From positions 125,459,001 through 125,523,000 of the forward strand of contig JAZBRS010000029.1 of assembly GCA_037176725.1 (NCBI GenBank): a stretch of 64,000 bases of DNA, given 5' to 3'. Shown in pieces: positions 50,597 through 62,939 of this stretch. The notes beneath the pieces are model-generated. The model did no database searches. It saw only the letters and a program-made list of their open reading frames with translations, and was not told the DNA's origin. The first letter of the stretch is position 1. The number at the start of each line of letters is the position of its first letter. Both the position numbers and the translations under genes were made by a program. Source of the stretch: Posidonia oceanica. Taxonomy: Eukaryota > Streptophyta > Magnoliopsida > Alismatales > Posidoniaceae.

Positions 50597-53500
50597 TGTA
50601 GTAATCCTGAATTCTGATCGTCCATGCACGATACCAAAGTTTGCGTACACCGATCAAAATAGGCTCACTATATGCAGCTAGATTCGAGGGAAGAAACTCG
50701 ACTCGGAAATGCTGGCAAAAAGAAAAGAAAAGATGATAAGACAAAATCGGAGTCGCCACTAAGTCTATTGAATTGGAAGACAGGGAAAACCGGGGGTAAT
50801 ACATGAAAAGACATGTAAAACCGGATGCAAGGAGGGGCAAAGGGATGCAATGCTAAGCTAAGCTATGCTATGCTATGCTATGCTACACTATGACTCATGC
50901 CTAGGATAAAGGAAAGGTCGATGCGAGCCAAGAGAAAGGGCAAGGACTCCTGTTACGCATGGAGAAGGTGTTAGGCACCTCCGATACGTCCGAGAGTCGG
51001 TCTTTCTTAGGCAATCTCGCACTAATGCAGGGAAATGCTAGCCTAATGCTTAAATGCCATGGATACCTACCTGCTATGCATTGGAAATAAACGTGTTATC
51101 TATGTGCTCAGCCACGCTACTAGTGTTCCGAACTGGGCAGGCCCTAGTTCTTGAGAACTCCTAGGCAGTAAGCATCATAGCCCTAAATGCAGATGCAAGC
51201 GATAAAGCAAAACTGCAGGGAAAACCAAGCAATGCAAATGACATGCAAGCGATAAAGCAAAGTAGGTGCGGAAAATAGTGCGAAATGTGGAAAACAATGC
51301 AAGGCACGGAAAACGATGCAAGATGCGGAAAATGAGGCGAAAGCAAGGCGTAAAACCGAAACAAGGGTTAGGCAGCATGCATAAGGGTTGCAGCAAGCAT
51401 TAGAAGCAATAAAACGCAGAAAACGGCGAACCAAGCAAAATCAACATTTTAAAACCAAGTCAAACCAACTGCAAGCGTTGGACGCTGGCAACAGCGGCGA
51501 CCAACGTTGGACGCTGCCACTGGTGGCGTCCAACACCTACTGGAGGCAGACAGCATGCGATTTTTAGAAAACAATACATTCTAGCTATATGGATGCAATA
51601 CAGGTGCATGAATGCAACTAAATGGGTGCATGACATGCAAGACTAACCTAACAGAGGATTAGAAGAGGAATCAGAGCAAGGGGCAAGCCAGGATCAAGGA
51701 TCAAAGCAAGCAGGTCGTTGGACGCTGGTAGGCATGGCGTCCAACGTTAGATGCCAGAGTGACAGGTGTCTAACACAGGCCAGAAGACAGCAAGATAAGG
51801 AAGCATACAAAAGGCAAAATAAAATTGGGGACATGCATTAGGGCTACTGGGAATGAGCATAGGACAAACATGCAAGCATGGGATCACACAAAAACCCAAA
51901 ACTTACCAACTGCAGCATGTGCCAGGCCAGAGGCACAACCAGAGCGTTGGACGCGAGCTAGGCCGGCGTCCAATGTTGGACGCCTGCACCAGCAGCGTAC
52001 AACGCCCTGGGAGGCACAACACACAAAAAACTTGCATAAAATAGCAAATAAACTAATGAAGGCTGAAGAACAATTGCAAAGGAAGCTAAACATGCATGGA
52101 AACACAGGAGACATGTAAGCAAACAAATCAGAGCAACATGCAAGCATCCAAAAGCATGCAGAGGAGCAGAGACGTTAGATGCTGGAGACACCAGCGTCCA
52201 ACGTTGGACGCTGAAGCCTCCAGCGTCCAATGATCACTGCATGCAGACCTACCTGTACTAAAGGGGGAGCTCAGCTCTAACCCCACTTATATGCATGCAG
52301 ACATACTAAGGCATACCAGAGCAAAAGGAAACATCCACAGCAAGCATTTAACTTATGGAAAGCAAGAAAGAGGAAAGCATGCATGGAAATAAAGGATTAA
52401 ACTTGCAAAAAGAAGGCATGCAACATGAAAGGACCTAGCAAACCTAAGCATGGTTGCCATAGGGGCCAGGCATCTCTAAGCAAGCATGGATCAAGAATAA
52501 GCATCAAAAATAGGCATAGCCTAAGCATGGCAGCAAGCTACAGCTAACAGAGGTGTTGGACGCTAGGTGAACCAGCGTCCAACGTTGGACGCGGCTCACC
52601 CAGGCGTCCAACGCAGGCAGGAAGCAAGCAGATTCAAAGCATGGATACAGGCATGGCATAGCATCTAAAACGCATAAAGAAGGCATGCAGCACAAACTTG
52701 CAGGAACAAGCTAACAAGAGAGCATGGAAAGCATGAGAACAAGAGCTGAGGAAAGCAGGGTGTTGGACGCTGGCCTATGCCACGTCCAACACACTGAACT
52801 CTCTTCTGGCCACAAATCGTGGCCAAAAGGATTCAAAAAATTGCGAAAATGCATGGAAACACTCAAACTAGCATGCATGACCTATGGGGATAGATAACTT
52901 ACCTCGTCGCGGCCTGGAACGGCGTGTCGACCTCCTTCACTGGCGCTGTGGAAGTGGATGACCAGCTGACTCCAGCGAGCTCGTGCGGCTAGCTAGGGGC
53001 ACGAGAGAGGTCGGCAAAGGGTCCGAAGTGGAGGTGGATCCTTGGTCTTTCTCTAGAGGTGGAGAATTGCAGAGGGAGAGGGCTATGCTGGTCTGTGTGT
53101 CCTGAGGAAGAAGGGTGGTTGAACTGGTTTTGTTCATGGGTTGCTTGGGTTTGCTGTCGAAATTGCAGCAACTCAGAGGGGAATTGGTAGGCTTTGGAAG
53201 GTGCTCTGGGAGAGGAGAAGCCACGAGGGTGGTAGGAGGGGGTGTGGGCATGTCAGTCGGCCGGCGAGGGAGCTACTGGTGGCTGACAAAGGCGGTAGGT
53301 TGGCAGTGAGGAGAAATGAGAGCGGGAATGGTGTTGATATGGAGAGGATGGGTAGTAACTTGGGTTTGGAAGGTAGTGGATGGAATGGAGTGTGAGAGGG
53401 GATGGGTAGTAAGTGCGGGGAGGCGGTGGAGTGGACGGGAGGTGAGCCGAAGGAGGTGGAGCAACCACTGCTGCAACTGAGTCGTTGGACGCTGGAGTAG

Positions 53501-53767
53501 AGGGCGTCCAATGTTGGACGCTAGCATAGGGCGCGTCCAACGTTGGACGCTGCCTATTCCAGCGTACAACGCACTCAGTTGGCAAAAGGCTGCAAAAGGG
53601 CTTGGGCTTGGGCTAGAAGGTTTAAAAAAGGTGTAAAAAGGGCTGGGGGTTTTGGGTAAGGTTTTAGGGGTAGAAATGGGTTAGAAAAAGGAGTGCCATT
53701 CCAGAGTCCACACGAGCCTACAGGAGAAAACAACCAACTTCTGGGCTGTTAGAATGGGGTGTCTACA
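50597..53767 (-). repeat. 5' LTR of element D (3.17 kb)
   Basis: Minus-strand TGTAGACACCCC (53767) to GGATTACTACA (50597). Seven clusters of GTTGGACGC hairpins, for example 51477-51534, 52174-52231 and 53483-53577. Relative to the other D LTR it lacks one hairpin module near 52790 and about 30 bp near 52640, and keeps one module lost at 34301. Confidence 0.92.
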
Positions 53768-53772
53768 CCTAG
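53768..53772. repeat. Target-site duplication CCTAG, right copy, element D
   Basis: It matches 33427-33431 exactly. Element C coding sequence resumes here with LGLKVAL. Confidence 0.9.
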
Positions 53773-55343
53773 GATTGAAGGTCGCACTCTAGTATAAGGT
53801 GCAGAAGCTACATGTGCACGGCGATGCTATGCTAGTGATCTCCCAAGTGAATGGTGACTAGAAGACAAAGGATCCAAAGCTTGTGCCATATCACGAACAC
53901 CTGCTGAAGCTGATAGAAGAATTTGAAAGCATCCACTTCACGTACATGAACAGAGTGAGGAACGCATATGCAGATGCATTAGCAACCTTGGCATCCTAGC
54001 TTAGCATACCTGAAGACCGTGCAGTGGATGTATCAGTTACCCACATGGAGCAGCCTGCGCATTGTATGAGTATAGAAGAGGCAGATCCAACAGAAGAACA
54101 GGCATGGTACCATGACATCAAGGTCTTCCTGGAATCTGACAGCCTCCCACCTGACACCTCAGCAGCAGATAGAAGAACTTTGGGGTGTCTGGCGTCAAAG
54201 TATGTGTTAGGAGCAGGGCAGTTATACAAGAGAACCTACAACCAGATGCTACTACACTGCCTAACCAAGACAGAGGCTGACACGCTGATGCTTTAGGTAC
54301 ATGCAGGGACCTGCGACCCTCACATGAATGGCGTGCTGCTGGCCAAGAAGATCATGCTCCAAGGCTACTTCTGGTCAACCATGGAGGCAGACTGCTGCCA
54401 GTTTGTGCGCAGATGCCATAATTGCCAGATCCATGGTAACTTTATTCATGCTCCCCTACAGCAACTACACAACATGTCGTCGCCATGGCCTTTCTCCACT
54501 TGGGGGATTGATGTCATTGGCGCTATACATCCTGCTGCCTCGAATAGTCATCGCTTCATCCTTGTGGCATTTGACTACTTCACCAAGTGGGTGGAAGCTA
54601 CCTCCTACAAGACTGTCACAGCCGTGGCGACAGAGAAATTTATCAGAAACAACATCATCGCTCGGTATGGGGTCCCACACTCCCTCATCTCTGATAACGG
54701 TGCAAATTTCACAGCCAAGAGGATCGAGGAGTACCTACAGAACCTCAAGATCAAGCATCACAGGTCCTCGCCTTATCGACCGTAGATGAATGGAGCAGTG
54801 GAGTCTGCTAACAAGAACATTGTGTAGATCATGAAGAAGATGGCAGAAACCCATAAGGATTGGCATGACAAGCTTCCGTACGCACTCTGGGCATACAGAA
54901 CATCAGTCCAAACCTCGACAGGGGCCACCTCGTATTCACTAGTATACGACATGGAGGCAGTGCTACCTGTTGAAGTAGAGATCCCCTCACTGCGGATCCT
55001 ACGAGAAGCTGAGCTGGAGGAGGCAGAATGGGTCGAAGACCGCTGCGTCTAGCTAAACTTGATTGATGAGCATCGACTACAGGCCATGCACAATGCTCGG
55101 TGTTACCAGAAGCAGATGGCCAGAGCATACCTGAAGAAGGTTCAGCCTAGAAACTTCCAGCCAGGAGATCTCGTCCTGCGAGCCATTCATCTCCTTGACG
55201 ACTGAGGCAAATTTCGGCCCAACTGGCGCGACCCTTTCGTGGTCAAGCAGACTTTCTCTGGTGGCACAATGATTCTTGAGGACATAGACCTGGTCGAGCA
55301 GTCAGAGCCGATCAACTCATACTACCTCAAGAAGTACTATTAG
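53773..55343 (+). pseudogene. pol: Element C pol, second part: archaeal-type RNase H and integrase
   Basis: Continuation of 32902-33431, aligned with copy B 20287-21857 with no large gap. It shows the end of the archaeal-type RNase H (HVHGDAMLVISQVNGD, AYADALATLAS), the integrase zinc finger, and the DDE core (WGIDVIGAIHPAAS, LISDNGANFTAKR, NGAVESANKN). At least eight in-frame stops occur, for example at about 53792, 53860, 53997, 54294, 54784, 54826, 55050 and 55203; most fit C-to-T or G-to-A change from CAG, CGA or TGG. The frame ends at TAG 55341-55343 after LKKYY. It has an Arg codon where copies A and B have TGA. Confidence 0.9.
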
Positions 55344-56549
55344 TAGGTTGGAGCTGCCTCTACCTTGCAGAGCCTCTCTATTCTTCTGCTCCACCCCATG
55401 CATTCATTCGTTCCCCATGCATTTCTTCCCTTTCAAGCATATCTCATTCAAAAAAAAATCATCAAAAGAAAGAAAAAGTCATGCATTACAATCGTAGCCT
55501 GATGATGAAATCGGAAGTGCCTACTCTAGAAAGAGTTTACTCTACCTCACCTGACACTACTTAGATGTTCTAGCTAGTGAGGGAGCCACCCACTTAGTGA
55601 GAACAGGCGAAATGCCCCAGACCCTCTAGGACTTACACCTCTAAAGGGAGGTAAAATGCTAAGGTGTGAGCAAGAGCGTGAGCTAAAAAAGAATACGTAT
55701 CTAAGCATGGGCATAAAAGAAAAGAAAGAAAGTAGAAGGCGAAGACAGAAGTCGGCCTTAGAAATAGAGGTGTGCAGTGTAACCCCCTCCCTCCTATTTA
55801 CCTTGGAGAGGAGTCGAAGTTCGTGCCTAGGAGATCTTCAAATTCCACAGGGCCTAGCCACTCCTATCTAGCAAGCAGCTCCCCAACCTCAAACCAAGTG
55901 TCCACTACCTCCAAGCTGGGGATAGGGGAAACCTGCACGCCTATGTGGGAGCAAAAGAAACAAGTAAAATGACAAGAGTAGGTGTAGGTCCTTGAGCGTT
56001 TGGCATGGAGCCTGTCTTTACTACACCACCATCTAAACCCAAAATCATCACCCATTCCGGAGTGCCACCAACAAGTTAGGAGTCTGAGTAGAGTCCGGTG
56101 AGTTAGAGACCACTATCTTCCTCTACAGCAGGCACTAAGCACTCCGTATGCTGAGGGCAATGCATATCAACCATAAACCATGCATATATCTACAGCATCA
56201 GTCATCCACTTTCCTTCCATCTTTCTGCTTTGCAAGACTTGGCTCAGCACTAAGACAGTACTTCTACCGAGCATAGGTTGACCTCCCTCAAGTTACACTG
56301 GTCCAGAGCTCCTACCAGCTCTTTCTTGTGCAACTTCGCCCTGTGCGGGCGAAACCTCTTTGGCTGGAATATGTGTTCAATTTCTGTGTTTTGAATGCTG
56401 GTCGTTAACATTCTGAACTGCTTTACTAGCTTTAGATATGCTTCCTTGACAACCAATGTCTAGGTGCCTGTATATGATCTGATGAACCACAGCCTTGATG
56501 ACAGGTACTTGAAGATTCTGCAATAGTTGCCTGCATTCTCTCTTGTGCA
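55344..56549 (+). other. Spacer between pol and extra ORF, element C
   Basis: No gene. Blocks at about 55495-55660 and 55975-56150 are conserved with the A/B spacer, while the purine tract between them is shorter and more degenerate. Confidence 0.6.
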
Positions 56550-57752
56550 ATGGGTTTCTCCACTCTGGTGACCCCGATGCATTGCTCCGAGGCCCTACGA
56601 GAGTGGATTGGCAAGCTCACTGAAGATGATCGCGAGAAGTTGCGCCTATGGGGCATACCGTCTAAGCTTCTAAGGGCTGCTGATGTGGAGGTGAGCTGAC
56701 ATCTCCTGTACGCTGCTGCAAGATTTTGGAAACTGGCGCACCATGTCTTCCGCTTCAGAAGAACAGAGCTGACACCCACGTTGGAGGAAATACGATAGAT
56801 CTGCGGCTTCTCCAAGCTCATGGAACCAACTATTTTCATGAGGCACGATAGATATATTGCGATCTTAAGCCAACTATCGGGACTCTCTACTGACAACTGC
56901 TAGCAAAGATTGATCTGCCTTGATAGGCCCACGCCTATGCTCCACCTAAGATACTTTGATGAAGCTACCGAGAAGCGTGCCGAGCTCGGAGATGAGTTGT
57001 GGCTTCGGGGTTTTGTTACCTGCTTCCTAGGGGAGTTGATTTTCAGCCACGGCCGGATGACGGTTGCCATCGAGGTTGCTGAAATTGCACTTGCTGTGGT
57101 GACCCAGTAGATCAACCTAGCACCAGTCGTCCTAGCAGAGACTTATTGTAGGCTGGACCACGTTTCGCACCGCTGCCGCCACTTTCACGGCTACGGGGCC
57201 CTGGTACAGGTTTGGCTAGCTGGACATCTAGGGATGGACCTTCTGCACCCATAGAGACCGGCTTTTGAATCATACTGCAATAGCGGCCATGCTAGGACTA
57301 TCAAAAATGTCCAGAAAGAATATGAGAAGCTGTCAAAGCTAACTGATGATGCAATAACCTAGCGAATCATCCCATCAGCTGCTGAACCATTTACTGTCTT
57401 CTTTGGCACCCACGACATGAGACTAGTGGTGCTGCCAAGATTCACCGGGGGTGTGGAATACCACCCTATACAGGTCATGCGACAATTCGGCTTCCAGCAG
57501 GGTGCCTTTGTCGATAGCACAGCACCTAGGCTTCTTCAGCCTTATCCTCTTAGTTCAACTGCTGCTACAACAGAACTTGCCAACCTGATGCACCATTGAG
57601 TGCAGTCGATGGACATCGCGGCTGCAAAAGGCTTAGGTTGCACCCCTAAGTATGTGATTGAGGTGCAGGGACTCTGGCCCATCAACGAGATCCCGCCTGG
57701 CACACTTTTTTTCCCTGATTCCAGGAGGTCAAAGATGGCCCGAATCAGTTAG
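56550..57752 (+). pseudogene. DUF7745/plant-mobile-domain-like extra ORF, element C, several stops
   Basis: Exactly 1203 bp from ATG to the final TAG, the same as in A and B, so no net length change. Conserved stretches include MGFSTLVTPMHCSEALREW, LWGIPSKLLRAADVEV, FDEATEKRAELGDELWLRGF and RLVVLPRFTGGVEYHPIQVM. About seven in-frame stops are scattered, for example near 56698, 56795, 56909, 57108, 57253, 57360 and 57598. Retained length with decay by substitution only is what a once-coding frame looks like. The family assignment is from memory, as for copy B. Confidence 0.78.
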
Positions 57753-58191
57753 GGCGTTTGCGTAGTAGCATGTTCTATTATAAGTTCTGCTGTATCTTGT
57801 TTGGCCTGCCATAGGCATGTAACCAGAACTTGATCAATACAAAGATGTTTTGTGCCATCTATTTGTATTTAAAGTCTGCTTAGTGCATGTACGTTCTTGC
57901 CAATCATGGCCTTGGGCCTCAAGCCAGGTTTGCTACCAGAAAGTTGCATGCGACGCATTGAGTAGTGCACAAAGTTAGCAACAGCGACCAGGACAGTCAG
58001 CACAAGGAAGTTGCATGAAAGCCCCCACATTTTATCCAGATGCCAGAATCTCTGCAGACCAACGTCATCAAATCAAGCACGGCCGCCGAACACCCTCAGC
58101 TAGATCATCACCAGGTTGGTACCCTTAACTAGTCATTTGACAAACACGTGAGCTTTGTCTCCATCCGCTTTGTCTCCATCCTTCGCTTTTT
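57753..58191 (+). other. Non-coding 3' region after extra ORF, element C
   Basis: Weakly similar to 3459-3815 of copy A. No gene seen. Confidence 0.5.
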
Positions 58192-58268
58192 GATGCCAAG
58201 GGAGCTTCGGCTGTCCCCTGGTATCATCCTGATACCAAGGGCATCTTTTTTGACTGCCCTATGGTATC
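58192..58268 (+). repeat. Twin GATACC hairpin, element C
   Basis: Two inverted repeats. The second pairs GATACCAAGGGCA with TGCCCTATGGTATC, leaving one bulged base. The first pairs GATGCCAAGGG with CCCCTGGTATC less perfectly. Position and order relative to the H1 array match copy A. Confidence 0.7.
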
Positions 58269-58359
58269 ACTCCCCCATCTTTCCCCTGCCGACATACCTG
58301 GATGTCATGGGTTCATCTGCACTTGCAACCTTCAGCTGATGCTCCGAAATCATCACATC

Positions 58360-59092
58360 TGGCCGATAAGTCCGATATCTTATCATTTGCACTTGCAATC
58401 TTCGGCTAATGCTCCGAAACCATGACTTCTGGTCGATAAGTCCGATATCTTATCATCTGCACTTGCAATCTTCGATTGATGCTCCAAAACCATCACCTCT
58501 GGCCGATAAGTCCGATATCTTATCACCTGCACTTGGAATCTTCTGCTGATACTCCAAAACCATTACCTCTGGTCGATAAGTCCGATATCTTATCATCTGC
58601 ACTTGCAATCTTTAGCTGATGCTTCGAAACCATCACCGCTGGCCGATAAGTCCGATATCTTATCACCTGCACTTGCAATCTTCGGTTGATGCTCTGAAAC
58701 CAACACCTCTGGCTGATAAGTCCGATATCTTATCATCTGCACTTGCAATCTTCGGCTGATGCTCCGAAACCATCACCTCTGGCCGATAAGTCTGATATCT
58801 TATCATCTGCACTTGCAATCTTCGGCTGATGTTCTGAAACCATCACCTCTGGCCGATAAGTCCAATATCTTATCATCTACATTTGCAGCCCTCGACTAAT
58901 GCTCTGAAACCATCACCTCTAGTCGATAAGTTCGATATCTTATCATCTGCATTTGCAACCCTCGGCTGATGCTCCAAAACCATCACCTCTGGCAGATAAG
59001 TCCGATATCTTATCATCTGCACTTGCAATCTCCAGCTGATGCTCTGAAACCATCACCTCTGGCCAATAAGTCCAATATCTTATTATAGACAC
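58360..59092 (+). repeat. 71-bp tandem array with H1 and H2-like hairpins, element C
   Basis: About ten units of 71 bp. Each carries GATAAGTCCGATATCTTATC (arms GATAAG/CTTATC) and GGCTGATGCTCCGAAACCAT followed by CACC, in which GATG pairs with CATC across a 9-base loop. A spacer reads CTGCACTTGCAATCTT. Confidence 0.9.
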
Positions 59093-59900
59093 TCCATTTT
59101 GACAGCTTGAACGATTGGTGGATCTTGTTGGAGGCTCGCTTGGATCTCGGGATGGCTCTCTCTCTCAAACCCACCCTAAAACCTCACCAAACCCCAAAAC
59201 CTTCCTAAACCCACCTAAACCCTCCCAACCTCCACCTAAGCCTTCCTAAGCCTTAGCCCACACCCAACCTAAGCCAAAACACCCAAAAACAACCATTTAA
59301 CATCCTAGACTTGTTGGACGTAGGCATTGGCAGCGTCCTACGTTGGACGTGCTTTATGCCAGCGTCCAATGAGTCGGGATGGCCACCGCCTCTACAGCCT
59401 CTGGCTCACCGCTTCGACCACCGCCTCCGTCCACCCACACTTACTCCACATCCCCTCGGCCACTTACTCACCACTTCCGGTCACCCGATAGGCACCAAGC
59501 AGCACTTACTCCCTACCACGGCGTCCCTTCCTCCGCTGGCGCGTCTTCAACTCTCACGGCCACTCACTGCCACCACCGTCTGCCACGACGACTTTTGCTC
59601 CACCTCCTGCCATCCACTTACTCGCCTGACATCCCTCGTGGCGCCTCCCCACTCTCCATAAGCCCTACCAACCCCTACCGACCTCTGCGATTACAGCAAT
59701 CCAACCCAACAAAACCAACGGAACCCAACACTTCACTGCCTCGTGCAGACCACCACACTTATCCTCCTAAGAATCCAGAGCCTCCACACCCTCGAGCGAA
59801 CTGCCACGAGTGCTCCCCAGCATTGAGCCACCTCTCCCAGCCTTCCCACGCGTCCTAGGAGCTCGCCGAAGTTCAGCTTCCACCTTCTTCCTTACCGACC
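59093..59900 (+). repeat. Truncated D-type LTR fragment inside element C
   Basis: It begins TATAGACACTCCATTTTGAC, like a D LTR start, continues with C/A-rich text, a twin GTTGGACG hairpin (59313-59370) and a C-rich part similar to the D LTR. It lacks an LTR end, and sequence typical of the pre-PPT region resumes by about 59930. The right boundary is approximate. Frames of 116 and 159 codons here are C-rich artefacts. Confidence 0.55.
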
Positions 59901-60064
59901 GGCCGAGTGCAAACAAGCCTCAGCATCACATCATCTGCATCAGCATCGCATTTACATGCATCGCTCGCACACCCCCAGCGGAGTTCAACTTGTATGAGCA
60001 CCAGCATGGCATTAGCATTGCAGGATTAGCATCAGCATTGCATCCTAGCATTCACATTAGCATT

Positions 60065-60219
60065 TGCATTGTGGCAACGAGTCATGATTTTCGGTGCATC
60101 CGCCAGATAAGTGACTCACGCCAACGGCAACATTGCTTCCCCACCGACTACGATCGTGGTGTCTTGTCAACCCTGAGCAGCGACCTTGGTCCCCTCAACC
60201 TTGCTTAGGGAGGGGCATC
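60065..60219 (+). promoter_or_regulatory. Conserved pre-PPT element and polypurine tract, element C
   Basis: GCATTGTGGCAACGAGTCAT to PPT AGGGAGGGGCATC (60207-60219). CCCTGAGC and GCTTAGGG flank the loop before the PPT; the single arm change gives a G-U pair in sense RNA. Confidence 0.8.
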
Positions 60220-62930
60220 TGTAGACACCCCGATTTTGTAGTCTTTTGTCGACGGTTTTCTCCCAAGGATGTGCTCGGTCATAGCGGCCCCCACCTATTC
60301 ACCAATCCCAAAACCAAAACCAATCCCAAACCAAGCCTAAACCCAAAACCAATCCCAAACCAAGCCTAAACCCAAGCCTTATCCTAAGCCAAGTCTAAAC
60401 CTAAGCCTTGTCCTAAACCAAGCCTAAACCCAAGTCCAAGCCCAAGTCTAATAAAAAATCCAACCAAAAAACACCCAAAAATATCCAAAAGTAATCTCTA
60501 GGTTGTTGGATGCTGGATGTGCTCATGTTTTACATAAGACACAGGGAATCCAGTGTCCAACACATTCCATTTCTTTTGGGTGTTGGACGTTAAATCTGGC
60601 ACGGCCAATGTTGGCCGCTGAATATGGTGCGTCCTACGTTGGACGCTGCTCAGATAGGTGTACAACGCATCAGAACTGACAGATTTTGTTTTTGGATTCC
60701 AAACGACTCCCAGGTGCAAATCCTCTTGTGTCCTCTGTCCTAAACTCATTTTCGGCCATGTCCGAGACCTTTCATTTCATCTTCCCACGTTACAACCCAT
60801 GCACCATACAAAAACATTTTTGGAGCTCCTTGCAAACAGCCGGCAACCATTTCTGTGATCCTCTCCAGAGCAAACCAGCTGAATTCCCCTTGAATTCACA
60901 CACCTCCGGCCACCTCGAACACTCCTGTGACACAGCCAAACCTCCCCAGCCCCACAGTCGTCGCCTGAGCCGCCGCAGACTGGAGAAACCTGCCGTCACC
61001 GGGGAAGCCACACCAAACATCAAAACAGGTAAGTGCACCCCTTCCTTTAGGATAAAATTTCATTCCTTGTATTGAGAATACTAGTTTCAATGCATGTTAC
61101 GTGAATGTAGCTTCTGATATACCTATGTTAGCTTTTTCTTTGTTTTCCAGTGATGGATTCTGGCTAAATGAGGCCGCCGGCCGTTGAGCTTGGTCGAGAA
61201 CCCATCACCCCATTGCTTACATCCCAAGGTCCCTCATGACCTTCCCGAACCACTACGATGAGCCGTAGCTGAGCTCCATGAGCTTCCCGGTCCTCAAATG
61301 GCCGGAGAACTCACCGAATTCCAGCGAGAGGCAAGTGGAGGTGGGGAGGACGATTTATTCATTCATTTTTTATAATAATTGCATGTTTATGTTTGTGAAT
61401 ATCTACTCTTGCTTGGTGAATGCTTTTTGTTTCGTTTCGATCCGATTTGATTAGATTTACTAAATGAATGTTCTGTCAGTACGTTGGAAGCTACATCTGG
61501 GGCGTCCAACGTTGGATGCTGCCAAGGCCATCGTCCAACGTCCTGATGTTTATTTTGCACATTTTTTTTATAGAAATATTTCATACACTTTATAATGATT
61601 TATCCATGTCATATATAGTCTGTTTTGACTTATCTCAATCTTGTTTCATTTTAAAAGCATCTGAATCGAATATATACTTTATTTTTTAAGTTTCATCTTG
61701 AAACCTGTTTTCAGAGTGTAAGCCGCCCACTCTGGCAGCGTCCAACATTGGCCACTGAATATGGCGCATCCAACGTTGGCCGCTACCGTGGCCAGCGGCC
61801 AACACCCTGACTTTCATTTTTGTACTTTTTTGTTTACTGAAATGTTTTATACATCTTCTGTGGGTTTTGTTTGTGCCATATACAGTCTGTTTTACTTTAT
61901 TTTGATCATATTTCATTTATAAAAGCATCTGAATTGAAAATATACTTTGCATCCTCAATTGTTTTCTTTGAAATAATCTTCAAGAATGTTTAAACGAGTT
62001 CGGAAATTGATGTTAAAATACTTGTTCAAATTTATATCATATTCCATTTGGTTTCCTGATTTCCATGAGTTAGATGATATGTCTGTGAATTTCAATCAAA
62101 CTGTAGTGATATATCTAAACTTTATATGTTAGACGCAGCAGTCCTTGCGTCTAACGTTGGACGCTGCACATGGCAGCGTCCAACGGTTCCTGTAAGCTAA
62201 ATTTGTGATTTTAGCTTGTCAATCTTGATTCTGGGTTTGTTTACTGTGGCTTTGATTACCTAGCATGATTTGCATGTCCATAGTGGCTTTAAGGTTTTTT
62301 TTTTTTTTCATCTTAGCTATTTGGCATGTTTTCGAAAGCATACAGCATGTTGTTTTCAAGACATGATTTTTTATTTCTGAACTCTCAGCATTAGACGCAG
62401 CATCCCAAGCATCTAACGTTGGACGTTGTGAATTCCAGCGTCCAACGCATCCAATAAACTAAACTTTGTTTTAAGGCTTGATTCACTTGATTTTGGACTT
62501 GTTTATCCCTATTTTGGTCATATGTCCTGATTTAAACGTCTACAGTAGCTACATGGATTCAGATGACATTTCTTACATGTTTTCAAAGGCATATAGTTTG
62601 ATTTTTACTTAGCACAGCATAATCGCTCTCGGGCGTACAGTAAATGGCATCATTGCCAACATTTAGCCACAAATGAGCGGAATAGCCTAGAAAGACCGAC
62701 TCACTCGGGCGTATGAGGGTGCCTAACACATTTCCCATGCATAATAAGAGTCCTTACCCGATCTCCAGCCCGCAATGACCTTGTGTCATATCCTTTACAT
62801 TTTTTTATCATTTTACATTTTTCTAGCTTTCCTCGTCTCTCTGGATTCCAAATAGACTAGGTGGCGACTCCAAGTTTTTGTATTCATTTTTTCAACCTTC
62901 GCTGTTTTTACATCTCTTTTTGCTATGACC
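60220..62930 (+). repeat. 3' LTR of element C, 3' end missing or unclear
   Basis: It starts TGTAGACACCCC after the PPT. Repeats CCAAACCAAGCCTAAACCC at 60310-60450 and several twin GTTGGACGC-type hairpins (near 60590-60665, 61475-61535, 61747-61803, 62128-62184, 62395-62450). About 62670-62870 matches the conserved 3' end of the A/B LTR, including the TGGCGACTCC motif. The final TACTACA is not found; the sequence turns into LINE coding near 62930-62960. Confidence 0.75.
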
Positions 62931-62939
62931 AACGAACCG

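Larger units (their letters stand above)
33432..53767 (-). mobile_element. Non-autonomous Tat-type element D, minus strand
   Basis: Minus-strand element inserted in C with TSD CCTAG. 5' LTR 50597-53767, primer site 50578-50595, leader, gag remnant (about 40980-43285), long non-coding 3' region with hairpin arrays, PPT 36620-36632, 3' LTR 33432-36619. It is interrupted by solo LTR E (44144-50181). Without E it is about 14.3 kb. There is no protease, RT, RNase H or integrase coding sequence, so it needed enzymes from another element; its leader and gag resemble copy B and are the likely basis for that. LTRs begin TGTAGACACCCC and end ATTACTACA. Confidence 0.88.

Noticed and set aside
59311..59858. 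Plus-strand frames of 116 and 159 codons
   Set aside because: C-rich, Pro/Ser/His-heavy translations within an LTR fragment; no domain and no equivalent frame in the D LTRs.
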